From positions 1-64,000 of the forward strand of contig DASWRQ010000216.1 of the NCBI GenBank assembly GCA_036403095.1: DNA of 64,000 nucleotides, read 5' to 3'. Each line of letters starts with the position of its first letter. Position 1 is the first letter of the stretch. The stretch is from Kutzneria sp036403095 (GTDB taxonomy: Bacteria; Actinomycetota; Actinomycetes; Mycobacteriales; Pseudonocardiaceae). The notes under the pieces are model-generated. The model did not search any database and was not told where the DNA came from. It saw only the letters and a list, made by a program, of their open reading frames with translations. Positions 15,955 through 23,708 of the stretch are shown here, one piece after another. Made by a program: the position numbers and the translations under genes.

Positions 15955-16557
15955 ATGACCGTTCGGGTGCTGTTGGCCGAGGGCGATCCCGCGCTGCGGG
16001 CCGGTCTGCGGCTGCTGCTGGAGGCCGGCGGCCGGGTCGAGGTCGTCGAGGCGGACTCGCGGCCCGGGCTGTCGGCCCTGGTGCGCGCGCAGCGGCCGGA
16101 CGTGGTGCTGGTCGACGCCGTGTCGGCGCTGCGCGGGCTGGCCGGCGGCCCGCCCGCGGCGGTGCTGGTGTCCTACGTTGTGGACGATGACGTGCGGCGG
16201 GCCATCGATCTCGGCGCGCTGGGCTTCCTGCTGGCCGACGCCGAGCCGGAGAGCTTGGTGCGGGCGGTGCTCGACCTGGCCGCCGGCGGCGCGGTCTTCG
16301 ACCCGCGGGTGGCGGTGTCCCTGCTGCCGCGGCTGCGGAGCAATCCGTTGCCGGACAACGAGTTGCTGCACGGTCTGTCCACACGGGAGCGTCAGGTGCT
16401 CGACCTGATCGCCGACGGGCGGTCGAACGGGGCCATCGCCGCCGAGCTGGGGCTGACCGAGGCGACCGTGAAGAGCTACGTGACCACGCTGCTGGGCAAA
16501 CTCGGCGTGCGCAACCGCGTGCAGGCCGCGCTGATCGTCCGACAGAGTCGGCCCTAG
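15955..16557 (+). CDS. NarL/LuxR-type regulator with atypical receiver domain
   Basis: A 200-aa protein with an N-terminal receiver-like domain and a C-terminal LuxR helix-turn-helix (LSTRERQVLDLIADGRSNGAIAAELGLTEATVKSYVTTLLGKLGVRNRVQAA). Acidic residues E9 and D11 and the phospho-acceptor D54 remain, but the invariant Lys of the GFLLKD motif is Ala (A94 in GFLLADA). No kinase gene is nearby. It probably acts as an orphan, perhaps phosphorylation-independent, regulator. Its three-base distance from der implies read-through from the cmk operon, an odd setting for a two-component regulator. Confidence 0.85.
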   Translation: MTVRVLLAEGDPALRAGLRLLLEAGGRVEVVEADSRPGLSALVRAQRPDVVLVDAVSALRGLAGGPPAAVLVSYVVDDDVRRAIDLGALGFLLADAEPESLVRAVLDLAAGGAVFDPRVAVSLLPRLRSNPLPDNELLHGLSTRERQVLDLIADGRSNGAIAAELGLTEATVKSYVTTLLGKLGVRNRVQAALIVRQSRP

Positions 16558-16572
16558 CGGTTACAGTGCCTC

Positions 16573-17163
16573 GTGACCACGCAGCGTGTGCGCAATCCGT
16601 GGGGACAGGGTGAGCGGCTGCGCCTGGAGATCCTCGAGGCCGCCGCGCGCCTGCTCTCGGAGCTGGGTGGCGAGCAGGGGCTGACGATCCGGGGCGTGGC
16701 CCGCGCCGCCGGCATCGCGCCGGCCAGCATCTACCAGCACTTCGCCGACAAGACCGCGCTGGTCAAGGGCCTGGTCGACTACGACTACGAGCAGTTGACG
16801 GTGGCCATGACCGCCGCCGATGAACAGTGCCCGGCCGACGCCGTGCTGGACCGGGTGCGGGCGCAGATGAAGGCGTACTGCCGGTTCGCGCTGGACAGTC
16901 CCGGGCACTACCGGCTGATGCTCAACAATCGGCCGGTCTCCCGCACCGGGCCGCTGATCGGCGTCTTGAAGCAGATGACCGAGGCGTTCGACCGCTGTGC
17001 GCGGGCCGGTGTGAAGTTGCGGGTGCCGCCGAAGCGGGCCGCGGTGATGGTTTTTGTCGGCACCCACGGCCGGGTCGCGCTCTGGCACGCCACCGAGGAC
17101 CCCTCCCAGGAGCCGCTGGTCCTGGAGTTCGTCGACGAGTTGGTCTCTCTCGTGACGGAGTGA
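16573..17163 (+). CDS. TetR family regulator
   Basis: A 196-aa TetR protein with the usual N-terminal helix-turn-helix (GVARAAGIAPASIYQHFADKTALVKGLV, about residues 40-67) and an all-alpha ligand domain of the TetR_C_13/33 kind. It starts with GTG 16573, a few bases after the preceding gene. The P450-ferredoxin-reductase operon follows after 98 bp on the same strand; an inverted repeat overlaps that operon's promoter, so this TetR is its most likely repressor. The ligand is unknown. Confidence 0.87.
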   Translation: MTTQRVRNPWGQGERLRLEILEAAARLLSELGGEQGLTIRGVARAAGIAPASIYQHFADKTALVKGLVDYDYEQLTVAMTAADEQCPADAVLDRVRAQMKAYCRFALDSPGHYRLMLNNRPVSRTGPLIGVLKQMTEAFDRCARAGVKLRVPPKRAAVMVFVGTHGRVALWHATEDPSQEPLVLEFVDELVSLVTE

Positions 17164-17190
17164 CCTCGGTCACTCGCTCACTGTTACTAG

Positions 17191-17220
17191 TTGGATAGCG
17201 CAACCAAGTGACGCTATGCT
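17191..17220 (+). promoter_or_regulatory. P450 operon promoter with inverted repeat
   Basis: TTGGAT (17191-17196), an 18-bp spacer and TATGCT (17215-17220) resemble a housekeeping promoter. ATAGCG (17195-17200) and CGCTAT (17212-17217) form an inverted repeat across the spacer, a plausible TetR operator. A G-rich ribosome binding site precedes the ATG at 17262. Confidence 0.5.
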
Positions 17221-17261
17221 GGCCAAGTCAGTGAACGATCGTTTGGTAACTGGGGGTCACA

Positions 17262-18476
17262 ATGACCATGTCCGCCGGGACCGAAACCCTGCCGGCCTTC
17301 CCGATGAGCCGGGCGGCCAAGTGTCCGTTCGACCCGCCGCCGCAGCTGCGCGCGGTCGGCCCGATCAGCCGGGTGACGATCTGGGACGGCAGCACGCCCT
17401 GGCTGATCACCGACTACGACGCGCAGCGGGCCGTGCTCGGCGACCAGCGCTTCAGCGCCGATTCCCGCCGGCCCGGCTATCCGGCCGCGACCGCGGCGAT
17501 CAAGGCGCGACGGGAACGGAGCCGGTCGTTCATCACGATGGACGACCCGGAGCACGACCGACACCGCAAGATGCTCACCCGCAACTTCATGATCAAGCGG
17601 GTCGAGGCCATGCGGCCGCGGGTCCAGGAGATCGTGGACGGCCTGATCGACGACATGCTCGCGGGCCCGAAGCCGGCCGACCTGGTCAGCGCGTTCGCGC
17701 TGCCGGTGCCGTCGCTGGTGATCTGCGAGCTGCTCGGCGTGCCCTATGCCGACCACGACTTCTTCCAGGCGCGCAGCAAGAAGCTGGTCTCCCGCAACAC
17801 TCCCGTCGACGAGGCGCTCAAGGCCGGCGACGAGCTGCGCGAGTACCTGCTGGACCTGGTGGCGGCCAAGGAGAAGGCGCCGACCGACGACCTGATCGGC
17901 CGGCTGGTCGCCGACCAGCTGGCGGCCGGCGAGCTGACCCGCGAAGAGGTCGCCGACATGGGGACGCTGATGCTGCTCGCCGGGCACGAGACCACCGCGA
18001 ACATGATCGGGCTCGGCACGATCGCGCTGCTCGAGAACCCCGCGCAGCTGGCCGAGCTCCGCGACGCCGAAGACCCGAAGCTGATCGCCAACGCGGTCGA
18101 GGAACTGTTGCGGTACCTGACGATCGTGCACACCGGGCGGCGTCGGGTCGCCACCGAGGACGTGGAGATCGCCGGCCAGCTGGTGCGCGCGGGCGAAGGC
18201 GTGATCCTGGCCAACGACGCCGGCAACCGGGACGAGACCGCGTTTCCCGAGCCGGACCGGCTCGACATCCACCGTCAGGCGCGCCACCACATCGCGTTCG
18301 GCTTCGGTGTGCACCAGTGCCTCGGGCAGCCGCTGGCCCGGATGGAGCTGCAGGTCGTCTACAGCACGCTGTACCGGCGGATTCCCACCCTGGCGTTGGC
18401 CGTTCCCGTCGAGGACGTGCAGTTCAAGCACGAGATGGCCGTGTACGGCGTCCACTCGCTTCCCGTGACCTGGTAA
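17262..18476 (+). CDS. Cytochrome P450, CYP105-like
   Basis: A 404-aa soluble bacterial P450 monooxygenase. The I-helix motif AGHETT is at 240-245, the K-helix ExxR lies in EELLR, and the haem-binding loop FGFGVHQCLGQPLAR carries the thiolate ligand C353. The ending VYGVHSLPVTW and overall pattern resemble the CYP105 family, which oxidises diverse xenobiotics and metabolites. A ferredoxin and a ferredoxin reductase follow within the same operon, giving a full class I electron-transfer chain. The substrate cannot be told from sequence. Confidence 0.93.
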   Translation: MTMSAGTETLPAFPMSRAAKCPFDPPPQLRAVGPISRVTIWDGSTPWLITDYDAQRAVLGDQRFSADSRRPGYPAATAAIKARRERSRSFITMDDPEHDRHRKMLTRNFMIKRVEAMRPRVQEIVDGLIDDMLAGPKPADLVSAFALPVPSLVICELLGVPYADHDFFQARSKKLVSRNTPVDEALKAGDELREYLLDLVAAKEKAPTDDLIGRLVADQLAAGELTREEVADMGTLMLLAGHETTANMIGLGTIALLENPAQLAELRDAEDPKLIANAVEELLRYLTIVHTGRRRVATEDVEIAGQLVRAGEGVILANDAGNRDETAFPEPDRLDIHRQARHHIAFGFGVHQCLGQPLARMELQVVYSTLYRRIPTLALAVPVEDVQFKHEMAVYGVHSLPVTW

Positions 18477-18488
18477 GGACTTCTCGCC

Positions 18489-18686
18489 ATGAAGGTTGTC
18501 GTCGATCAGGACAAGTGCGTCGGCGCCGGGCAGTGCGTGCTGCTCGCTCCGGATGTTTTCGACCAGCGGGACGAGGACGGGGTTGTCGTGTTGCTGCAGG
18601 AGTTTCCGCCTGCGTCCTTGCATGACGACGTTCGGCAGGCCGCCCGGGTCTGCCCGGCGCTGGCCATCGAGCTGGACGAGCGGTGA
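18489..18686 (+). CDS. Small 3Fe-4S ferredoxin
   Basis: A 65-aa P450-partner ferredoxin. Cysteines C10 and C16 (CVGAGQC) and C55 (ARVCPALAI) match the three-cysteine pattern of [3Fe-4S] ferredoxins found next to CYP105 genes; the fourth cluster cysteine is replaced by Ala/Gly in CVGAGQC. It carries electrons from the reductase to the P450. The ATG is 12 bp after the P450 stop, and its stop overlaps the GTG of the reductase gene. Confidence 0.93.
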   Translation: MKVVVDQDKCVGAGQCVLLAPDVFDQRDEDGVVVLLQEFPPASLHDDVRQAARVCPALAIELDER

Positions 18687-19819
18687 TCGCTGTTGTCGGG
18701 GCGTCGGCCGCGGGTCTCACCGCGGCCCAGACGCTCCGCCGTGAGGGGTATGCCGGGCCGCTGACCGTCGTCGGCGACGAGGAGCACATGCCGTACGACC
18801 GTCCGCCGCTGTCCAAGCAGGTTCTCTCCGGCGCCTGGGAGCCTTCGAAGATCTCGTTGCCGTCCACGGTGGAGGGTGTTGACTGGATGCTGGGTGTGCG
18901 GGCGGTCGGTCTGGATGTCGGGGGCCGTCGGCTCGCACTGTCCACAAGGGACTCCCTGGCGTACGACAAGCTCGTCATCGCCACCGGTGTCACGCCGCGA
19001 CGTTTGCCTTTCGGTCAGGACCTCGCCGGCGTGCACACCCTGCGGACGCTCGACGATGCCTTGGCGTTCAAGGAGGAGCTGGCTTCCGTTCGGTCGGTCG
19101 TGATCGTCGGCGCCGGCTTCATGGGCTCCGAGGTCGCGGCCGTGGCTTCGGCACTGGGCGTTGACGTCACCGTCGTCGATCCCTTGGCCGCCCCCATGAT
19201 CCGTCAGTTCGGACCATGGCTCGGCGACCTCGTTGCCAAGCTCCATGTCGACCACGGCGTCCGCATGCGCCTCGGCGTCGGTGTTTCCGGTCTTCTTGGC
19301 ACTGGGCGGGTTTCCGGCGTGGAGCTGGCCGACGGCACCGTGCTCCCGGCCGATGTGGTGCTGGTGGCCATCGGCTCCGTGCCGAACACGTCGTGGCTCG
19401 CCGGCAGCGGTCTTTCCCTCACCGACGGCGTCGATTGCGATTCCCTCTGCCGTGCCGCGCCCAATGTCGTCGCTTGCGGCGATGTCGCCTCGTGGACGCA
19501 TCCCGTGCATGGGCGGCGGATTCGGGTCGAGCACCGGATGAACGCCACCGAGCAGGGCATGGCCGCCGCTCGCACGCTGCTGGGGAAGGGCTCGCCGTAT
19601 TCGCCGATCCCGTATTTCTGGACCGACCAGTACGACGTGAAGATCCAGGCCTACGGCACCTTCCCCGCCGACGCCGTGCCCTGCCTTGCCGCCGGCGACG
19701 TCGGCGCCGGCCGTTTCGCCGCGGTGTACGTGGCCGACGGCCGCATCACCGGTGTTGTCGGCTGGAACCTGCCCCGCGAGACTCGGCAGCTGCGGGCGCG
19801 TATCGGCGAGCCCGCTTGA
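18683..19819 (+). CDS. FAD-dependent NAD(P)H-ferredoxin reductase
   Basis: A 378-aa reductase of the putidaredoxin-reductase/rhodocoxin-reductase family. The N-terminal FAD Rossmann motif is VVGASAAGLTAAQTL (Ala in the second Gly position), the NAD(P)H-binding motif is VVIVGAGFMGSEVAAVA near 140, and the late FAD motif ACGDVASW is present. The typical YDRPPLSK segment follows the first domain. The GTG start overlaps the ferredoxin stop by four bases. With its two neighbours it forms a self-contained P450 electron-transfer operon. Confidence 0.92.
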   Translation: MIAVVGASAAGLTAAQTLRREGYAGPLTVVGDEEHMPYDRPPLSKQVLSGAWEPSKISLPSTVEGVDWMLGVRAVGLDVGGRRLALSTRDSLAYDKLVIATGVTPRRLPFGQDLAGVHTLRTLDDALAFKEELASVRSVVIVGAGFMGSEVAAVASALGVDVTVVDPLAAPMIRQFGPWLGDLVAKLHVDHGVRMRLGVGVSGLLGTGRVSGVELADGTVLPADVVLVAIGSVPNTSWLAGSGLSLTDGVDCDSLCRAAPNVVACGDVASWTHPVHGRRIRVEHRMNATEQGMAAARTLLGKGSPYSPIPYFWTDQYDVKIQAYGTFPADAVPCLAAGDVGAGRFAAVYVADGRITGVVGWNLPRETRQLRARIGEPA

Positions 19820-19989
19820 TCATGGTCCGCTTGATCATGGGTGGGCGCGATTCCCCCAGCTCGAGGACCGGCCATTTATGACCGGTCGGTGACCTGGTCC
19901 GGGCAACCGCCGCCGGGCAGGATTGGTCCTGGTGGTCACGGGCATCGCGTTCTTGGGGGGAGGGGACGCGCCCCGTGGCTCATCGGCTC

Positions 19990-20022
19990 GCCGGACCCAG
20001 GCCCCCAGACCCAGGGTCCGGC
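19990..20022. terminator. Hairpin between convergent reductase and VOC genes
   Basis: GCCGGACCC (19990-19998) pairs with GGGTCCGGC (20014-20022), a 9-bp perfect stem located eleven bases beyond the VOC stop on the minus strand. No T-tract. Upstream at 19814-19841 GCTTGATCATGG is directly repeated with a 15-bp period. Confidence 0.5.
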
Positions 20023-20032
20023 GGGCCGTTCG

Positions 20033-20416
20033 TCAGGCCCCGCTGCCGTAGTCGCGGGTCAGGATCTCCAGGTTGTGCCCGTCGGGATCCGGGAAGTAGA
20101 CGCCCCGGCCCCCGTCATTGGTGTTGATCTCACCCGTCCGTTGCCGGTGCGGGTCCGCCCAGTACGGCAGGCCGGCCGCGCGGATGCGATCGAAGATCGG
20201 CTGGAACTGCTCGTCGGCGACCTTGAAGGCGTAGTGCAGCGAGGCGATCTCCCCCTCCGCCCGCATGAAGTCGAGGCTCACGCCGTTGTCCAGCGTGACC
20301 ACCTGGAACGGCCCGAACGTCACCGGCTCGGCCACTCCGAGCAGCTCGGCCAGGAACGTCGCGGACTTGTGGGGGTCGGAGGCGGGGACGATGGTGTGGT
20401 TCAGTTCGACGGCCAT
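20033..20416 (-). CDS. VOC family (glyoxalase/bleomycin-resistance-like) protein
   Basis: A 127-aa single-module vicinal-oxygen-chelate protein, mostly metal-dependent enzymes or small-molecule-binding resistance proteins. The opening ELNHTIVPASDPHKSATFLAELLG carries a conserved His, and the end GVYFPDPDGHNLEILT carries the expected Glu ligand. ATG 20416 is chosen because homology begins there and GGAGG is just upstream, although the spacing is short. The gene is monocistronic, divergent from the ArsR gene. Exact reaction unknown. Confidence 0.85.
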   Translation of the reverse strand: MAVELNHTIVPASDPHKSATFLAELLGVAEPVTFGPFQVVTLDNGVSLDFMRAEGEIASLHYAFKVADEQFQPIFDRIRAAGLPYWADPHRQRTGEINTNDGGRGVYFPDPDGHNLEILTRDYGSGA

Positions 20417-20518
20417 GCCTCCACGGTAGAACCTCAAGCGCGCTGGAGGTCTAGCGTTGCGTGCCTGGGCAAACACTCCCGCAGGGACCTGTCCTTCTCG
20501 GCGTGGTAGCATCGCTGA

Positions 20519-20875
20519 GTGACGATGACATCGCCTCCGGTGGACCTGTCATCTGCCGTGGCTCGGGCTGATCTGCTGCCGGCGGCGGCGCTGTTCCGCT
20601 CGTTGGGCGACCCGGCGCGGCTGGCGATCTTGCGGCGGCTGGCGGTGGGGCCGGCGAGGGTGACGGACCTGGTGGCGGCGCTCGGCCTGGCCCAGTCCAC
20701 GGTGTCGAAGCACCTGGCGTGCCTGCGCGGCTGCCAGCTGGTCGACTCGGAGCCGGTCGGCCGCGCCTCGGTCTTCCGCCTGACCCAACCGTCGGTGGTG
20801 GACCTGCTCGCGGCGGCGGAGTCGGTGCTGGCGGCGACCGGGAACGCGGTGTCGCTGTGTCCGACCTGCGACTGA
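20519..20875 (+). CDS. ArsR/SmtB family regulator
   Basis: A 118-aa winged-helix metalloregulator. Core: FRSLGDPARLAILRRLAVGPARVTDLVAALGLAQSTVSKHLACLRGCQLVDSEPVGRASVFRL. A C-terminal CPTC pair (LCPTCD) and a Cys in the recognition region (HLACLRGCQLV) could bind a thiophilic metal such as Cd, Pb or Zn. GTG 20519 is eight bases after TAGCAT, so the transcript is probably leaderless. In related genomes such a gene is followed by a CDF-type cation transporter; here only a fragment of one follows, leaving the regulator apparently without its pump. Confidence 0.87.
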   Translation: MTMTSPPVDLSSAVARADLLPAAALFRSLGDPARLAILRRLAVGPARVTDLVAALGLAQSTVSKHLACLRGCQLVDSEPVGRASVFRLTQPSVVDLLAAAESVLAATGNAVSLCPTCD

Positions 20876-20991
20876 GGCCGGCGGCGCTGCTGGGCAACGC
20901 GCTGTTCAGCCTGTGGTGGCTGGGCCCGTCGTGGCCGGCCTCGCGGTGGGCATCGAGAATTCGCGTGGCGAGGACTGCCGCTGATTGGTGA
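20857..20991 (+). pseudogene. Remnant of a CDF cation transporter (C-terminal fragment, frameshifted)
   Basis: Frame from GTG 20857 reads LLGNALFSLWWLGP; the next frame continues PVVAGLAVGIENSRGEDCR and stops at 20984. Joined, they resemble the end of the last membrane helix and tail of CDF efflux proteins (usual form LNALFGWWWADPVAAL, then EAWRGEDCC). The rest of the transporter is missing. The match is from memory of the family, so the call is moderate. Confidence 0.45.
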
Positions 20992-21001
20992 GGATGGACG
21001 G

Positions 21002-21910
21002 GTGTCCCAGCGTGAACTCGTGGTGCTCGGCTCGGCCAGCCAGACGCCGACCCGGCACCGCAACCACAACGGCTACCTGCTGCGCTTCGACGCCGAGGGC
21101 ATTCTCTTCGACCCCGGCGAGGGCACGCAGCGGCAGATGATCCAGGCCGGGCGGGCGGCCAGCGAGATCACCCGCATCTGCGTCACCCACTTCCACGGCG
21201 ACCACAGCCTCGGCCTCGCCGGCACCATCCAGCGGCTGTCCCTCGACAACGTGCCGCACCCCGTGCACTGCTACTACCCGGCGTCCGGGCAGGTCTACTT
21301 CGACCGCCTGCGGCACGCGACTTCCTTCCACGAGCGGGCAACGCTCGTCACCCATCCGTTGCATGTGGACGGTCCGGTCGACGAGCAGCTCTCCGTCGCC
21401 GCGCTGGAGCACCGCATCGATTGCTTCGGCTACCGCTTCGCCGAGCCCGACGGCCGCCGCATGCTGCCCGATCGCCTTGCCGCCCTTGGCATTCGCGGTC
21501 CCCTCACCGGCCAGCTCCAACGCGCCGGTTCGGTCACCGTCGACGGCCGCGCGATCTCCTTGGACGAGGTCAGCGCGCCCCGGCCAGGTCAGGTTTTCGC
21601 CTTCGTCATGGACACGCGCCTCTGCCCGGGCGCCCTCACCCTCGCCCAGGACGCCGATCTCCTCGTCGCCGAGTCCACCTTCCTCGACGCCGACCGCGAG
21701 CTGGCCCACGCCTACTACCACCTCACCTCCCGCGAAGCCGGCCGCCTCGCCGCCGAGGCCGGCGCCCGCGAGCTGGTGCTGACCCACTTCTCCCAGCGCT
21801 ACCCGTACGACGAGGCCGAGCGCTTCCGCGACGAGGCAGCCCAGGAGTTCAAGGGCGAAATCCACCTGGCCGTGGACCTGACCACGATCCCCCTCCCCAG
21901 CCGCCGCTGA
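21002..21910 (+). CDS. rnz: Ribonuclease Z
   Basis: A 302-aa metallo-beta-lactamase-fold endonuclease that cuts tRNA precursors after the discriminator base. The zinc motif HFHGDH is at 63-68, with further ligands in AFVMDTR and the C-terminal LTHFSQRY. The exosite region is present and the length is normal for RNase Z. GTG 21002 is the start. The transcript ends at a 13-bp hairpin shared with the convergent glycosidase gene. Confidence 0.93.
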   Translation: MSQRELVVLGSASQTPTRHRNHNGYLLRFDAEGILFDPGEGTQRQMIQAGRAASEITRICVTHFHGDHSLGLAGTIQRLSLDNVPHPVHCYYPASGQVYFDRLRHATSFHERATLVTHPLHVDGPVDEQLSVAALEHRIDCFGYRFAEPDGRRMLPDRLAALGIRGPLTGQLQRAGSVTVDGRAISLDEVSAPRPGQVFAFVMDTRLCPGALTLAQDADLLVAESTFLDADRELAHAYYHLTSREAGRLAAEAGARELVLTHFSQRYPYDEAERFRDEAAQEFKGEIHLAVDLTTIPLPSRR

Positions 21911-21923
21911 CCCGCCCTTCGAA

Positions 21924-21977
21924 GTCACCTGCGGACCGCATGTGACGCTGGGCGGCAACTATGACGCTCATGTGTGC
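21924..21977 (-). repeat. Dispersed intergenic repeat, copy A
   Basis: Its reverse complement aligns to 40944-40998, sharing the blocks GCGTCATA and TTGC and a CACAT-CGG-CCGCA-GTGAC pattern. It carries an internal 11-bp imperfect hairpin (GTCACCTGCGG with CCGCATGTGAC). It lies between convergent genes, like copy B. Confidence 0.7.
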
Positions 21978-21997
21978 CTGAGGGCGGGACTCGCCGA

Positions 21998-22033
21998 GGT
22001 GGTCGGCCGGGACGAGGGGGCCGGCCGACCACC
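21998..22033. terminator. Bidirectional hairpin terminator between rnz and GH99-like gene
   Basis: Perfect 13-bp stem GGTGGTCGGCCGG (21998-22010) with 22021-22033 and a ten-base loop, four bases from the stop of the convergent gene. GC-rich, no T-run. Confidence 0.7.
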
Positions 22034-22037
22034 ATGG

Positions 22038-23537
22038 TCATGCGGACGGCTTGCCGTAGACCTGGAACTCCGACACCTGCCCGGCCGGCCAGCCGGTGTT
22101 GCCGGTGAACGTCAACCGCACGTACCGCTGCGAACTTCCGGGCAGCGAGATCGTGACCTTGTTGCCGCTGGCCGGATCGAAGCCGTAACCCTTGCTGGCG
22201 GCCAGAGTTGAGAAGTTGGCGCCGTCGCTGCTGCCGCTGACGGTCAGGGTCTGCGTCCGTGCGCCCCACGCCGACGAGGGTGGCAGCGTCAGGGTGATCG
22301 AGTTGACCGGGCTCGAAGCGCCGAGATCGACCTGGAGCCATTGCGGGAAGGCGTTGTTGGCGCTTTCCCAGTAGCTGTTGGGATTGTTGTCGTTGGCGTT
22401 ACCCGGCGGGAAGCCGCCCTGCGAGCGGCTGGCGGCCATTGCCTTGCCCAGCGCCAGGTTCACGTCGACCGGGACCGTCACGGCCGGATCGAACTTGTCC
22501 ACCCAGTACTTGGTCCGGTCCAGGTACGCCGTCGACGAGGCGGCGCCGCTCTGCCCGTACGCACCGTCGTACGTGAGATATCCGTGCCCCGACGGGGGAT
22601 TCGAGCTGGCCGGCTCGATCTGGGAGCCCTCGTGCCACTCGTTGAACGAGGTCACCGACACCCAGTCCGGAGTGCCGCCGATGCTCGGGCTCAACGCGTT
22701 GTTCCAGGTCTTGTCGTACTCGGCCCCGTTGTCACGGTTGACGGTCGGCGTGCCGTTGCCGGGCACCGCGCGGTCGTCGATGTACCCGGGGGCCACCGAC
22801 GGGGCCCACACCATGCCGTGCTGGTGGCAGTACGCGCCGGCGCCGGCCCAGCCGGGCGCGGTCGCGGCGGCGATGCCGTCGTAGGTGTACATGCCGTTGA
22901 AGTGCGCGACCTTGCTGGTGTCGGTGGTCTGCGCGAGCACGATGTTGGCCCCGGTCACCGAGTCCAAGGCGGACCAGTCGGTGATGTTGAGGCTTTGGAA
23001 GACGTAGAACGCCGGCTTGTTGCCGTGCGAGGGATCCCGGTAGAACGCCGGGCTGGCACCGTAGCGGGCGTTGAGGTAGTTGACGTCCGACGCGACCGAG
23101 GCGCCGGTGCGGTTGCCGTACGGCTCGATGTGCCAGGCGACGCGGATGCCGTGCCGGGCGGCGGCGGCCAGCACGCCGGCGGCGAGACCGTCCTCATAGG
23201 ACCCCTGGCCCCACCAGCTGTAGATGATCACGCCGGCGCCGGATCGGGCGATCCACGTCATCTGCTGGTCGACCGCGCCGGCGAAGTCGCCGGAGTCGTA
23301 CGGCCCGAGCGAGGGGTAGTAGTTGGCGCCGATGTCGTCGGGCGGGGTGTGCCCGCCCTGGTCCCAGTGCCGGTAGCTGCCGTTCACGGTCGGGCTGCCG
23401 TACCAGGGGTAGTAGAACAGCTGGACCTTGTCGGAGAGTCCGGCCGGGTTACGGGCCAGCGCCGTCGGGGCGTGGACGGCGACGAACGCGCCCACGAGCA
23501 GGGTCACCACGACGAGCAGGCTTCGCAAGCTTCGCAT
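22038..23537 (-). CDS. Secreted GH99-like glycosidase with C-terminal F5/8-type (CBM32-like) domain
   Basis: A 499-aa exported protein. MRSLRSLLVVVTLLVGAF then ending in ALA is a Sec signal peptide (1-28). The catalytic part (about 35-335) has FYYPWYG, HWDQGG, IIYSWWGQGS and VTSFNEWHEGSQIEPA, the pattern of GH99/endo-alpha-mannosidase-like enzymes, with acidic residues in NEWHEGSQIEP as candidate catalytic groups. The last 140 residues form a discoidin-like fold (NLALGKAMAASRSQ to RYVRLTFTGN) that should bind sugar. I chose ATG 23537 because the signal peptide starts there; ATG 23549 is also possible. The mannan or xylan substrate is not predictable. Confidence 0.82.
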   Translation of the reverse strand: MRSLRSLLVVVTLLVGAFVAVHAPTALARNPAGLSDKVQLFYYPWYGSPTVNGSYRHWDQGGHTPPDDIGANYYPSLGPYDSGDFAGAVDQQMTWIARSGAGVIIYSWWGQGSYEDGLAAGVLAAAARHGIRVAWHIEPYGNRTGASVASDVNYLNARYGASPAFYRDPSHGNKPAFYVFQSLNITDWSALDSVTGANIVLAQTTDTSKVAHFNGMYTYDGIAAATAPGWAGAGAYCHQHGMVWAPSVAPGYIDDRAVPGNGTPTVNRDNGAEYDKTWNNALSPSIGGTPDWVSVTSFNEWHEGSQIEPASSNPPSGHGYLTYDGAYGQSGAASSTAYLDRTKYWVDKFDPAVTVPVDVNLALGKAMAASRSQGGFPPGNANDNNPNSYWESANNAFPQWLQVDLGASSPVNSITLTLPPSSAWGARTQTLTVSGSSDGANFSTLAASKGYGFDPASGNKVTISLPGSSQRYVRLTFTGNTGWPAGQVSEFQVYGKPSA

Positions 23538-23663
23538 GGCAGGGTCCATTCGGAAGCCGGTGTGACAGGGAGGTAAGCCGACCATAGGCATCTGAACGGA
23601 AAGCTGCAAGAGCTCGACTAGTTAACGCAACTTATTGACACTTACGGCTCCAAGCATGCGGGT

Positions 23664-23695
23664 GCCCCGCCCGGTCGACGCTGACCGGGCGGGGC
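23664..23695 (-). terminator. Terminator of the GH3 gene
   Basis: Perfect 13-bp stem GCCCCGCCCGGTC (23664-23676) with 23683-23695, six-base loop, 14 bases beyond the GH3 stop on the minus strand. Confidence 0.75.
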
Positions 23696-23708
23696 GGCTA
23701 CGGAGCCG

